A stretch of 64,000 nt of DNA. Source: UBA1067 sp050874585 (GTDB taxonomy: Bacteria; Verrucomicrobiota; Kiritimatiellia; RFP12; UBA1067). The translations under genes were made by a program, and so were the position numbers. Of the stretch, positions 17,035 to 27,591 are shown piece by piece (within the stretch, counting starts at the first letter, position 1; every line of letters begins with the position of its first letter). Location of the stretch: assembly GCA_050874585.1 (NCBI GenBank), contig JBNMKZ010000005.1:1-64000 (forward strand), read 5' to 3'. The notes below the pieces were generated by a model. The model saw only the letters and a program-made list of their open reading frames with translations. It was not told the origin of the DNA and did no database searches.

Positions 17035-17041
17035 TCGACCC

Positions 17042-18328
17042 TCACAGCATGGCCGCAATCGCGGCACCCACCATCGGCGCGTCATCGACCTGCGGCGTAA
17101 TCTCATAGTGGACATTGCGCCGCTTGACGAGCAGTTCGTCGAGCTCGCGCTTGACCGTCTCGGCAAACGAGACAGCACGCGTCTTGTAGTAAGTCGAGCC
17201 GTCCGCATTGATTGCCACGGGGACGGCCGCCTCAACACCGCCGCCCGTCTTGATGACGAACGCCGCCAGATGAACCGCCGTGTAGATTGCCGCACGCTCA
17301 AAGACCGGCAGGCCAAGGCGACGCGCAATCTTCGCATCCGCCTCATCCGCAAAAATCGCATCCAGCGGATTGGCGCGGCCCTCCTTCTTGTAGTTCGCGA
17401 CAAAATTGTCGAAGTCCATCGTCTCAAGGGAGGCAAGGCCCGCAATCTTATCCGCCGCGGCCTTCGTAAAGAAGCCCTCCTTCGCCGCCATCTTGTAGAG
17501 TTCCAGCCCAATCGGCCCAAGGTAGCCGCCCGAAATCATCTTCTCGAAGACGTGGTTGCCGGTATCAATCTGCTTCGCATCCATCGCGAGGTCGAACTTG
17601 CTGCGCCCGACCTTGTTGAAGTTGCCCGACTCGGCGTTGATGATCATCGAACCTTCCGCGTCAAGCCCCTCCATCTTGCGGATGTTCGCGTTCTTCTCGA
17701 CGTAGGCGGCATTCGTGCCCGTGCCAAGGATGAACCCGATATAGGAGGAATAGGTACGGTCGCCTTCGGTCGCCTTCGCCGCAAGGAGCGTTGCCACGGT
17801 GTCGTTCACAATGGCAATCGAACCGCCACCCATGCGCTTGAGAAGCTCACGGCCCACGTACTGCCCGACAATGCCCGGCGCACGAATGCCCTTCGTCCAC
17901 GACAGGAGCTTCGCATCCAAATCGGGTGTCGCCTCGGCCGGATAGGAGAAGCAGAAGCCAAGCTTCTTGACGGTCGCCTTCGGCATGACGCGGGCGGCTT
18001 CGGCCGCAAACGCCCCATAGAACGCCTCGTCGTCCACCTCGCCCTTCGTCCCGGGCATCGGCTGGTTCACCTTGTCTTCCACGCACGGCGGAATCGAGAC
18101 GATGGCCGAACGGAAGTTCGTGCCGCCCGCATCGAGGACGGCCGCCTTCGCGCCCTGCGGCACCTTGCCGTCCACGCCCACGTAGGTCGGGATCATCCGA
18201 AGCGAGGATTCCTCCCCGGCGAGGCCCTTCTCCATCTCGGAAAGGAACGCGGCAATCAGACCCGCACGGTCAATCTCGTTGGCCAGCGGAAGGTCATTCT
18301 CCCTCAGGAATTCTTCAGGCGTCTTCAT
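17042..18328 (-). CDS. eukaryotic-type hexokinase family protein
   Basis: The 428-residue product shows the motifs of the hexokinase family known from eukaryotes, not of bacterial ROK or Glk glucokinases: phosphate loop VLDAGGTNFR, VNDTVATLL with the catalytic Asp, LGTGTNAAYVE, the sugar-binding Glu in INAESGNF, and MISGGYLG. It probably phosphorylates glucose or another hexose with ATP to commit it to glycolysis. Its start overlaps the rsmA end by 14 bases, and the SurA-like gene follows 7 bases later. Such bacterial hexokinases are sporadic, being known to me from spirochaetes and Bacteroidetes. Confidence 0.85.
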   Translation of the reverse strand: MKTPEEFLRENDLPLANEIDRAGLIAAFLSEMEKGLAGEESSLRMIPTYVGVDGKVPQGAKAAVLDAGGTNFRSAIVSIPPCVEDKVNQPMPGTKGEVDDEAFYGAFAAEAARVMPKATVKKLGFCFSYPAEATPDLDAKLLSWTKGIRAPGIVGQYVGRELLKRMGGGSIAIVNDTVATLLAAKATEGDRTYSSYIGFILGTGTNAAYVEKNANIRKMEGLDAEGSMIINAESGNFNKVGRSKFDLAMDAKQIDTGNHVFEKMISGGYLGPIGLELYKMAAKEGFFTKAAADKIAGLASLETMDFDNFVANYKKEGRANPLDAIFADEADAKIARRLGLPVFERAAIYTAVHLAAFVIKTGGGVEAAVPVAINADGSTYYKTRAVSFAETVKRELDELLVKRRNVHYEITPQVDDAPMVGAAIAAML

Positions 18329-19133
18329 TGGTTTTCATCAGTCCTTTTACAAGATTTATCCAGTCTTCGTTCGAGAGCTCCTCGGCCCTCGCCGTAGATT
18401 GTATCATATCTTTGAAGATGCTGCCAAGCTGCTTGCGGCGATGTGAGAAGGCCGTCTTGGTCAGACTATGGAAAAGTTTGCGCTCTTCCGCCGAAAATGT
18501 GCAGTTTCGCTCATGGCGAACAAGACGGACAACGCTGGAGCCAATCTCGGGGCGCGGCCAGAAGCAGCTTGCCGCGACCTTGCGCACGACACTGACGTCG
18601 TAGTCGAGCTGCGCCCAGACGCCCGCGAGTCCGCGCGTCTTCGACCCCTCCTTCGCCGCGAGACGCTCCGCCACCTCGCTCTGGACGAGCACCGTCATCA
18701 CCGGAATCGTCCGCGCCTGCACGAGTTCGAGCAAAATACGCGTCCCGGCCTGATAGGGCAGATTCGAGACAAGCGCATCGAATGCGCCGATGTCGGGACG
18801 CGCAATCCAGTCGAGCGCATCCCCCTCAACGACCGTCAGACCCGCCGGATGGCCCAGTGCCTCCGCCAGCCGCGCCGCAAGAACCGGATCCTTCTCAACG
18901 GCGACAACCTGCGCCCCCCGGTTGAGCAGTTCCTCCGTGAGAACGCCCAGTCCCGGGCCAATCTCAAGGATGCGCCGCCCCTGTGGCGCACCGACCTTCT
19001 CAAGCCCCGCATCCACAATCGAGACCAGCGCATTGCGGTCGATGAGAAAGTTCTGACCCATCGTGCGATTCGGATGGAAGTCGTGTTCAATGCACCAGGC
19101 CTTTACCTGGCTCGGACTCGTCAAGTTCATCAT
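18315..19133 (-). CDS. rsmA: 16S rRNA dimethyladenosine transferase
   Basis: RsmA (KsgA) dimethylates two adjacent adenosines in the 3' hairpin of 16S rRNA during small-subunit maturation. The 272-residue protein has the N-terminal GQNFLID motif, SAM motif LEIGPGLGVLT, the acidic VEKD, and the catalytic NLPY in VSNLPYQAGT, followed by the C-terminal helical domain (FSHRRKQLGS). The start at 19133 overlaps the AsmA-like stop by ATGA. Length and motif order are those of the family. Confidence 0.95.
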   Translation of the reverse strand: MMNLTSPSQVKAWCIEHDFHPNRTMGQNFLIDRNALVSIVDAGLEKVGAPQGRRILEIGPGLGVLTEELLNRGAQVVAVEKDPVLAARLAEALGHPAGLTVVEGDALDWIARPDIGAFDALVSNLPYQAGTRILLELVQARTIPVMTVLVQSEVAERLAAKEGSKTRGLAGVWAQLDYDVSVVRKVAASCFWPRPEIGSSVVRLVRHERNCTFSAEERKLFHSLTKTAFSHRRKQLGSIFKDMIQSTARAEELSNEDWINLVKGLMKTNEDA

Positions 19134-20965
19134 AGGATCCTGTCAATGACGCTGATGTATTCCCACTGCGGGTTGTCGAGCGAACCCGTCACCTTGAATT
19201 CAAGCAAGAGTTTCGAGAATGTCCACATAATCGGACGAATCAAGAAGCGTCCAAGGAACGAGTCGTCCTTCATGAAGCGAACGCGCACCGAGAAGTCGAG
19301 ATTGTCCCGCACGATGTCGTACGTCCCCTCCGCCAAAATCGAGAAGAGCGCACCCTCAATGCGGACATTCTGGGTGGACAGCACGCCGTTCGTAATCGCA
19401 AAGTCGGCCGAACCTTCCGACTGGTCAACGATGGAGGAGACACCGGGGATCTTATCCGCCAGCAAATCGGTCAGACCGGCGAAAAGGCGCATCTGGGCGA
19501 GCTTGCCGTCCCAGACGTTGACGCGCCCGCGTCCGTTGAGACGCGCCGTGAAGTTGGTTGCAACCGGGCCGGAAAGTTCAAGATGTCCCGCGACCTTGCC
19601 GTGCCGATCGCCGAAGTCCTCGCCAAACCACTCCTCAAGCTCGGCTATCGAGCCGTTCGCATAGTCCAGCACGACATGGAAGTCGGCCCGCGCGGCATCC
19701 CGCTCCGGGATGTTGATCTCGGCCGACCCGAGCAGGGCACCGTCCTGCGATCCGCGTGCCGTCACATTGGAGAACGACACCGTGTCCCCAACGTAGGCAT
19801 AGGACAATTCGACATGGCGCACGGGCATACCGAAGAACGACCCCTTCTCAAACGCGGCCGTCCCGTGCAGGTCGTTGGACTGCGGATGCCGCTCATCCGC
19901 CGCGAGCGTTCCCCGAATGGTGACCCGCGGATCCGTCTCGCACGTGAGGCAGTCGAGCGTACCATCGTTCAGATAGCCGACAATATCGAGCGCGGACTTG
20001 AACGGCAGTTCGCTCCGTGCATCAAACGCGACGACGATATCCACACCGTTTGTGCAGCGTATCGTCACGCCGCCGTCCAAGCGACGCCCCTTGCGGTCGA
20101 TGGACGTCAGCGGTCCGACGCTAACGGCATACTCAAGCCATCCCTCATGAATCTGAGAATGGATGCCAAGCTTGCCATCCGCCCGCACCATGGGCACACC
20201 GTTGTAGCGGCCCATCTCGGGATGGAGGTCGAGGTCGAGGGTAAAGTCGAGCGTATTGAGGTCGACATTCCAGCGACAGCTCGCCGGGACGGGGCTTGGA
20301 ATGCCTGTAAAGGCATCCATATAGGGGAGCGAGACCGGGAGATCAAGCGCCACAAGAAGCGGGCGAATCTGCGACTGGGTCGCAAGGCCCCGCACCTCAC
20401 CGCTGACGCGTCGCTCTTCCAAGTCGACGGCGCAGGAGCCATCCAGCGACATCTGCCCCGTTCGATCGGGCCAGTCTAAATGAACATTCCGAACATCCAG
20501 TCGCGTCGGCAGCGAAACGACGGTTCCCTTGACGCGCTCGGGCGCGACACCAAGAATGACGGGACGCACCAAAATGAGATCGAATGTCGGCAGGCGCGGA
20601 AAGGCAACCCCGTCCAACCCCGTCCGAACAGCACTGGGCGATGAATAGCCAGGGGCGTAGTAGGAGTCGGGCAGGCGCGCGTACCGAGCCCCGACAACGG
20701 TCACCCGCCGCGCCAGCGGCTGGACAAGAACGGATTCCGCCGCCGCCAGCGGCTCAAAGGTCTCACGCTTGTCGCGGTCATAGACCTTCAGACCCGACAT
20801 CCGAAGTCCCGCCCGAAAACCCAGTGAAGCCGAATCGCAATGGAGAACAAGATTCGTCGGCGCATGATCCGCGAAAAGCCTCTCAATCCACTCCCCGGGA
20901 ATGCGCTCTGTACGGAAGAAGAGCGACCCCAGATAAAGACAAAGGACGACGAAGGTCCACTTCAT
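19130..20965 (-). CDS. AsmA-like envelope protein
   Basis: The roughly 611-residue protein has one N-terminal membrane helix (about 3-20) and a long, mainly beta-stranded periplasmic region. The C-terminal part (GRGRVNVWDGKLAQMRLF, then DFAITNGVLSTQNVRIEG) resembles the AsmA C-terminal domain of the AsmA/TamB/YhdP group, which moves lipids or aids outer-membrane assembly through a beta groove. I chose the ATG at 20965; the open frame upstream runs into tRNA-Glu and is not coding. The ribosome binding site is weak, and a GTG at 20998 is possible. Its stop overlaps rsmA. Confidence 0.7.
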   Translation of the reverse strand: MKWTFVVLCLYLGSLFFRTERIPGEWIERLFADHAPTNLVLHCDSASLGFRAGLRMSGLKVYDRDKRETFEPLAAAESVLVQPLARRVTVVGARYARLPDSYYAPGYSSPSAVRTGLDGVAFPRLPTFDLILVRPVILGVAPERVKGTVVSLPTRLDVRNVHLDWPDRTGQMSLDGSCAVDLEERRVSGEVRGLATQSQIRPLLVALDLPVSLPYMDAFTGIPSPVPASCRWNVDLNTLDFTLDLDLHPEMGRYNGVPMVRADGKLGIHSQIHEGWLEYAVSVGPLTSIDRKGRRLDGGVTIRCTNGVDIVVAFDARSELPFKSALDIVGYLNDGTLDCLTCETDPRVTIRGTLAADERHPQSNDLHGTAAFEKGSFFGMPVRHVELSYAYVGDTVSFSNVTARGSQDGALLGSAEINIPERDAARADFHVVLDYANGSIAELEEWFGEDFGDRHGKVAGHLELSGPVATNFTARLNGRGRVNVWDGKLAQMRLFAGLTDLLADKIPGVSSIVDQSEGSADFAITNGVLSTQNVRIEGALFSILAEGTYDIVRDNLDFSVRVRFMKDDSFLGRFLIRPIMWTFSKLLLEFKVTGSLDNPQWEYISVIDRIL

Positions 20966-21006
20966 CGTCCGAACTATGACTCTTATGACTTTTTTCACGC
21001 CGTTAT

Positions 21007-21081
21007 TGGCAGCCCCTAGGAGAGTCGAACTCCTCTTACCTGGATGAGAACCAGATGTCCTAGCCGATAGACGAAGGGGCC
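21007..21081 (-). tRNA. tRNA-Glu (CTC)
   Basis: The minus strand folds into a cloverleaf: 7-bp acceptor with a terminal G-U pair, D-arm GTCT, anticodon loop TTCTCAT with anticodon CTC, T-arm AGGAG-TTCGACT-CTCCT, and an encoded CCA end. It reads GAG codons. It follows tRNA-Leu after 7 bases and shares its promoter. Confidence 0.92.
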
Positions 21082-21088
21082 AGCTTCT

Positions 21089-21173
21089 TGGTGCACCCGG
21101 TGGGATTTGAACCCACACACCTTGCGGCACCAGAACCTGAATCTGGCGTGTATGCCAATTTCACCACGGGTGC
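21089..21173 (-). tRNA. tRNA-Leu (CAG)
   Basis: The cloverleaf has acceptor GCACCCG, anticodon loop TTCAGGT with anticodon CAG, a long variable arm (TGCCGCAAGGTGT) typical of class II tRNAs, and an encoded CCA. It reads CUG codons and is the first gene after the promoter at 21185-21213. Confidence 0.92.
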
Positions 21174-21184
21174 AACGGTTGGAT

Positions 21185-21213
21185 AGTATCTCATATTTCT
21201 CTCAGAGTGTCAA
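21185..21213 (-). promoter_or_regulatory. promoter of the tRNA-Leu/tRNA-Glu unit
   Basis: Consensus TTGACA and GATACT are 17 bases apart on the minus strand, with an extended TGA before the -10 box; transcription would start just ahead of tRNA-Leu. Confidence 0.75.
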
Positions 21214-21227
21214 CCCCCCACCCTAAA

Positions 21228-21271
21228 GTTTAGCCGCCTTTCGTGCGAAAGCGCACAAAAGGCGGCTAAAC
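21228..21271 (-). terminator. long hairpin downstream of clpB
   Basis: GTTTAGCCGCCTTT...GTGC pairs with GCAC...AAAGGCGGCTAAAC, a 19-bp stem with one mismatch. It lies between the clpB stop and the tRNA promoter, so it probably ends clpB transcripts; the T tract after it is weak. A second 8-bp hairpin (TTTCTCGC/GCGAGAAA) lies at about 21278-21301. Confidence 0.55.
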
Positions 21272-21305
21272 CTATTTATTTCTCGCACTCTTGCGGCGAG
21301 AAATT

Positions 21306-23381
<2,076 letters not shown>

Positions 23382-23481
23382 AATCAATTCTCCTTCGTGG
23401 AGGAAACTCCACACCTGAGAATCAGCACAGCGTATGCCAGCCAGCCGACCCCGTCCCCACGCGCCCTTTCAGCATCGGTTG

Positions 23482-23496
23482 CGGGACAAGTTGTCC
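23482..23496. promoter_or_regulatory. 15-bp palindrome upstream of clpB
   Basis: GGGACAA-G-TTGTCCC is a perfect dyad in the gap between the tandem-repeat protein gene and clpB, about 100 bases upstream of the clpB start. It is unlike CIRCE and no good sigma-32 box was found. An operator role is possible but unproven. Confidence 0.3.
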
Positions 23497-23523
23497 CACA
23501 CCCGGCAATCCTGACACACCGCG

Positions 23524-23970
23524 CTACTTCCGCGTTCCCCGCGTCCGTCCCTGCGCATCGCGATAGGTTGTGCGCCCGTTGCGGTCCGTCGTCGCACTGC
23601 CCATGTTTCGCCCCTGCGCGTCGCGGTAAGTCGTGCGCCCATTGCGGTCCGTCGTCGCACTGCCCATGTTCCGCCCCTGCGCGTCGCGGTAAGTCGTGCG
23701 CCCATTGCGGTCCGTCGTCGCACTGCCCATGTTCCGCCCCTGCGCGTCGCGGTAGGTCGTGCGCCCGTTGCGGTCCGTCGTCGCACTGCCCATGTTCCGC
23801 CCCTGCGCATCGCGGTAGGTCGTACGCCCGTTGCGGTCCGTCGTCGCACTGCCCATGTTCCGCCCCTGCGCATCACGGAAGACCTGCCGACCCGTCGTCG
23901 CCCCTTCTGCGGAGGTGAGGCAGGCCACCAGGCCGACGATGACAAGCGTACACGTGAGAATTCGATTCAT
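23524..23970 (-). CDS. secreted tandem-repeat protein (21-residue units)
   Basis: I do not recognise the family. The 148-residue product has a signal peptide (about 1-23, ending in SAEG) and then consists almost entirely of a 21-residue unit of the form DRNGRTTYRDAQGRNMGSATT, repeated five times, with partial units at both ends and a basic tail (GRTRGTRK). It has no cysteine after the signal. The start at 23970 follows AAAGGAT at about 9 bases. The repeats are nearly identical in DNA, so recent duplication is likely. It is flanked by clpB and the large LamG protein. It could be an extended surface or matrix protein, which is speculation. Confidence 0.7.
   Translation of the reverse strand: MNRILTCTLVIVGLVACLTSAEGATTGRQVFRDAQGRNMGSATTDRNGRTTYRDAQGRNMGSATTDRNGRTTYRDAQGRNMGSATTDRNGRTTYRDAQGRNMGSATTDRNGRTTYRDAQGRNMGSATTDRNGRTTYRDAQGRTRGTRK
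23569..23883. repeat. 63-bp tandem repeat, five units
   Basis: Units start at 23569, 23632, 23695, 23758 and 23821 and differ by only a few bases (mostly A/G changes in the tgcgcRtcgcggtaRgt part). The length is a multiple of three, so gain or loss of units keeps the reading frame of the secreted repeat protein. Confidence 0.9.
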
Positions 23971-24049
23971 TTGACTTATCCTTTCCTTTTGTTGTCTACT
24001 CCGTAAGGAAGCCAAGCGAAACGATTCTGACAGACTTTTTTTGCCGCGC

Positions 24050-27000
24050 TTACCGAATGATGAGCTTGAAGCCGCCGACGGCCGACTGCACCGCACCCGC
24101 CTCGACGAATGCCGCGTCCCGCGCCGTTTCGTATTCCGCCCGCATCCAGTTCGCCGAGGCCTCCCCGCTGCGCAGGCGAATCTCGTCGAAGGCACCGTTG
24201 AACGAGGCCTCGTTGCCAACCGCATTGTTGCCAAACGACAGCGGCAGGCCGTTGTCCTGCGGCGGCGAGATCATGCTACCCGATTCCGCCGCGAGCGTCC
24301 CGTTCACATAGGCCTTCACGCGATAGTTCTTATCAGTTCCTTCGACGAAAGCAAAGGCAATGTGAACCCAATTGTTCTCCAGGCTCGGGAGCTCAACGCT
24401 CAGGGAGCCCGCGCTTGCACCGCGCACGTTCAGGCTTGTGAAGGAGTTGGCAAGTTCGGCCTCCCACCCCGTCTTCCCATCGTAGGAGGACTTGCGCGAG
24501 AGAATGCGCGGATAGCCCAGCATCTTGTCATTCGCCCGGAACCAGCCCGACACCACGAATGTCGGGCCAACTTCGAGGTCGTCGTAGGCGGGTACCGAAT
24601 ACCAGTTGCGCCCGCCCGCGTCGTAGGTGACCGGCATATTGTAGCGTGCATGACCGACCACACCCTCGGGGAAGTCCGTATTGTAGCTCGGATAGAACTG
24701 CGCCTTGACGACCGCATCCAGTCCATGCCCCGTCGCATCCCGCGCCGGGAGTTCCCAGGTGCGCTCGTTGAAGTGCCACACGCCCGCATACCCGGGCCAA
24801 ACCGCGCCCGCATCCGCGCCACCGAGATCCATCTCGCTCCCGTAGTACATGCGTAGCGTCGTCCCCGCCTTCAGTTCGGGCAGGAAGACCCACACGAGGG
24901 ACTCGCCGCCCACATTCCACTCGTCCACCTCGTGCGCATAGGCCTGCACACCCTTTGCATCCGTGAAGAGGATGTCCGAACCGTCCGTGCTCTTGAAGTC
25001 CGCATAGTCAAAGCCCGAGATGGCCGACGAAAGCCGCACGAGCACGGGGAACCCGGCGAGCGTCTCCTCACCGAGAAATTCCGCCGGAACAGTCAGTTCA
25101 AGCATCTTCCGGAAGCAGTGCTTCGTGGGCGCGGCAAGGTTGACAATCGTCAGCGCGGCGGATGATGCCGTTCCGATCGAATACCCCTCCCCAGCCACAA
25201 GCGTCAGCTCGACCGTGCGGTCGGCCGTTGCCTTCGGATTGTACTTGACGGCAATTTCCACATCCACCGCCGTCTCGCCCGCCGGAATGAGGACCGATTC
25301 CGTCGCCGCGTTCGAATAGTCCACCCCGGACTGGGCCGAACCCGAGAGCGCATAGGCGACGCGGACGGGCCAAGCAACCGCCTTGTCAAGCGCAATGCGG
25401 AAGATGCCGCCCACGCGCCGCGATTCGACGGCATCGCGCACTTTCGCGACCGAGACGGACAGCATACCGTCCGCCGTCGCAATCACCCGACCCGCCGTGA
25501 AGGCATCCGTCGCCGTCATCGCGGCATACTCGAACTTGACCTGTTCCGCCGTGGGGATGCGCCCCGTCAGGCGAATCTCATCGTAGTCGCCGCAGAGCGG
25601 CCAGTCCGCACCATCTGACGTGCAGCCGAACGACAGCGGCAGTCCGTTCGCCGTGGCACGCGGGAACGTACCCGTCGTCTCGCCAACCTTCTCGCCATTC
25701 GCATAAACCGTGCACCGCTCGCCCTCGTAGACGAATGTCAGGTGCACCCATGTCTTGTCGAGCGACGGGATGGTCATGGACTGATTCGCCGCCGAGCCGT
25801 AGACATACAGCATGGTGAGATCGTTATAGTTCAATTCCTGTCCCCAGCCTCCATCAGGCGCGGCATTGGACTTGCGTGAAAACAGGCGGTACCAGCCGCC
25901 CTTCCCCGACACGCGGAAGAACCCGCTCGCCGTAAACGTATCCGTCAGGCCGAAGGTATCGTAGTCGGGAACCGAAATGTAGCTCTTGTTGGCATACTCG
26001 CCATTGCCGCCATTCTTGCGCGCACGACCAATCACGCCATCGTCAATTCCCCTGTTGTGACCCTCGGCATAGTTGCCCGTCGGCGTTCCGTCAAGCCCAT
26101 GCCCCGTCGCGTCATACGCCGTGCCGCTCTCCTCACCGAAATGCCACACGCCCACGTAATCCGACCAGGTCGCGGCGGAATTGGCCGCACGGTAAGTCGC
26201 ACTCCCATAATAGAGGACAAGGCGCGTCCCCTTCGCCGCAGACGGCATCTTCACCCAGATGAGCGACTCGCCGGACGGGTTCCACGTGTCAATCTCGTGC
26301 GGCAAAATGGCCCCGTTCACATCCGTCACGCACAGGTCGCCGCCAGCCGCATCCTGGAAATCGAAATAGGAGAAGCCGTCAATCGCCGTGGAAAGCCGCA
26401 CGAGCACGGGCGCATCCGTCACCGCATCATCCGCATAGGATGCGTTCAGCGTGAACATCACCGCCTTCGCAAACTGCGAGGCATCAACCGTGCCATCACC
26501 ATAGGTCAGGTAGTCCGCTTCGGCAACCATGCGGTACTCCGCCTCGATTTCCGCCGCGCTCACCGCCCCGGCCCGATACCGAAGTTCATCAAACCAGCCA
26601 TAGAGTCCGGCTTCCTTTGCATTGGTATTGCCACCAAACGCCAAGCCATTGGCTGAATCCGCCACCGTCCGAACGGTGCCCGATGCGGCGAGAAAGCCGT
26701 TCGTGTAGCACCGTGCCGTCGCACCGTCAAACGCAAAGGTGAAATGCGTCCAGCGCCCCACGCACGAGGGAACGGACACCGGAAGATCTACCTCACCGGC
26801 ACCCCGAAGCGACACACGGCGCGGATTGTCATTGAACTGCACCTCCCAACCAGTCGACTGATTGTAGTCGGCCTTCGCCGAAACAAGCCGAGTGTAAGCT
26901 ATGACCTGATTCGCCTTGTACCAGCCCGAGAAGACGAACTGCGACCCGACGTGCAGGGCTTCCGCATCCGCCACGAGATGCGTCGACTTCATCCCCGAGA

Positions 27001-27586
27001 AATAGGACGAGCTGTCCTGGGCGGCGCGGCAAAGACCGACCGCACCATCCTCCGCCGCCACCATCTTGTCCAAATAGCCAGCCGAGCCCGCATCCGCAAC
27101 CGTCGGAACGGCCGCCAACCCGTGCCCCGTCGCATCCGTCAGGTTGCCGCTTGCGTCCGCACAGTGCCAGACACCCGCATACCGGCCGCTCCACACGGCG
27201 GATGGCGTATTGTCCGTCGCGCTTTCGGCCCCGTACCACATCACGATTCGTGTGCCGCGACGGAAGGTCGGCACCCGCACCCAGACGAGCGACTCGCCAT
27301 CCGCATTCCATGTGTCGACGTCGTAGGCGAGCGAATTGCCGTCCGCATCCGCAAAGGCGAGATCGCCGCCATTCGCCTGCTTCACGTCCGCATAGTCAAA
27401 CGTACCGCCCGTACCCGCCGAAAGCCGCACGAGCAACGGCACGTCCGCCAGCTCCACATCCGCCGCGACGGCCGTCACCGGGACGGTGATGACGAGGGAC
27501 TTCGCATAGGCCGACGTATCAAGCGTCGCCGCCGTCAGCGTTGCGGCAAAGCCAAGTGCCGCGAGACAGGGAATCAGTCGTTTCAT
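24050..27586 (-). CDS. large secreted protein with three DUF2341/LamG modules and a Calx-beta domain
   Basis: The 1178-residue product has a signal peptide (about 1-19). Three similar modules follow at about 30-365, 375-700 and 845-1170. Each starts with a DUF2341-type domain (GGDLAFADADG, TWNADGESLVWV, MWYG or MYYGSE) and continues into a LamG/concanavalin-like domain (GVWHC, DATGHGLDA, WVHIAFAF, FDELRYR). A Calx-beta-like segment (GVDYSNAATESVLIPAGE) lies between modules 2 and 3. The start at 27586 follows AAGGAG at 8 bases, 5 bases after the upstream TIM-barrel stop, so the two are co-transcribed. Such domains bind glycans or adhere to surfaces; no catalytic domain was seen. Confidence 0.8.
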   Translation of the reverse strand: MKRLIPCLAALGFAATLTAATLDTSAYAKSLVITVPVTAVAADVELADVPLLVRLSAGTGGTFDYADVKQANGGDLAFADADGNSLAYDVDTWNADGESLVWVRVPTFRRGTRIVMWYGAESATDNTPSAVWSGRYAGVWHCADASGNLTDATGHGLAAVPTVADAGSAGYLDKMVAAEDGAVGLCRAAQDSSSYFSGMKSTHLVADAEALHVGSQFVFSGWYKANQVIAYTRLVSAKADYNQSTGWEVQFNDNPRRVSLRGAGEVDLPVSVPSCVGRWTHFTFAFDGATARCYTNGFLAASGTVRTVADSANGLAFGGNTNAKEAGLYGWFDELRYRAGAVSAAEIEAEYRMVAEADYLTYGDGTVDASQFAKAVMFTLNASYADDAVTDAPVLVRLSTAIDGFSYFDFQDAAGGDLCVTDVNGAILPHEIDTWNPSGESLIWVKMPSAAKGTRLVLYYGSATYRAANSAATWSDYVGVWHFGEESGTAYDATGHGLDGTPTGNYAEGHNRGIDDGVIGRARKNGGNGEYANKSYISVPDYDTFGLTDTFTASGFFRVSGKGGWYRLFSRKSNAAPDGGWGQELNYNDLTMLYVYGSAANQSMTIPSLDKTWVHLTFVYEGERCTVYANGEKVGETTGTFPRATANGLPLSFGCTSDGADWPLCGDYDEIRLTGRIPTAEQVKFEYAAMTATDAFTAGRVIATADGMLSVSVAKVRDAVESRRVGGIFRIALDKAVAWPVRVAYALSGSAQSGVDYSNAATESVLIPAGETAVDVEIAVKYNPKATADRTVELTLVAGEGYSIGTASSAALTIVNLAAPTKHCFRKMLELTVPAEFLGEETLAGFPVLVRLSSAISGFDYADFKSTDGSDILFTDAKGVQAYAHEVDEWNVGGESLVWVFLPELKAGTTLRMYYGSEMDLGGADAGAVWPGYAGVWHFNERTWELPARDATGHGLDAVVKAQFYPSYNTDFPEGVVGHARYNMPVTYDAGGRNWYSVPAYDDLEVGPTFVVSGWFRANDKMLGYPRILSRKSSYDGKTGWEAELANSFTSLNVRGASAGSLSVELPSLENNWVHIAFAFVEGTDKNYRVKAYVNGTLAAESGSMISPPQDNGLPLSFGNNAVGNEASFNGAFDEIRLRSGEASANWMRAEYETARDAAFVEAGAVQSAVGGFKLIIR

Positions 27587-27591
27587 TGATT

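Noticed and set aside
17042..17520. N-terminal extension of the SurA-like protein to 17520
   Set aside because: The extra 162 residues are the hexokinase gene read in another frame; the signal peptide and start lie at 17034.
20966..21130. N-terminal extension of the AsmA-like protein
   Set aside because: It would translate tRNA-Glu and part of tRNA-Leu.
23569..23883. CRISPR-like array
   Set aside because: Units are directly adjacent with no variable spacers and lie in frame within a signal-peptide gene, so this is a coding tandem repeat.
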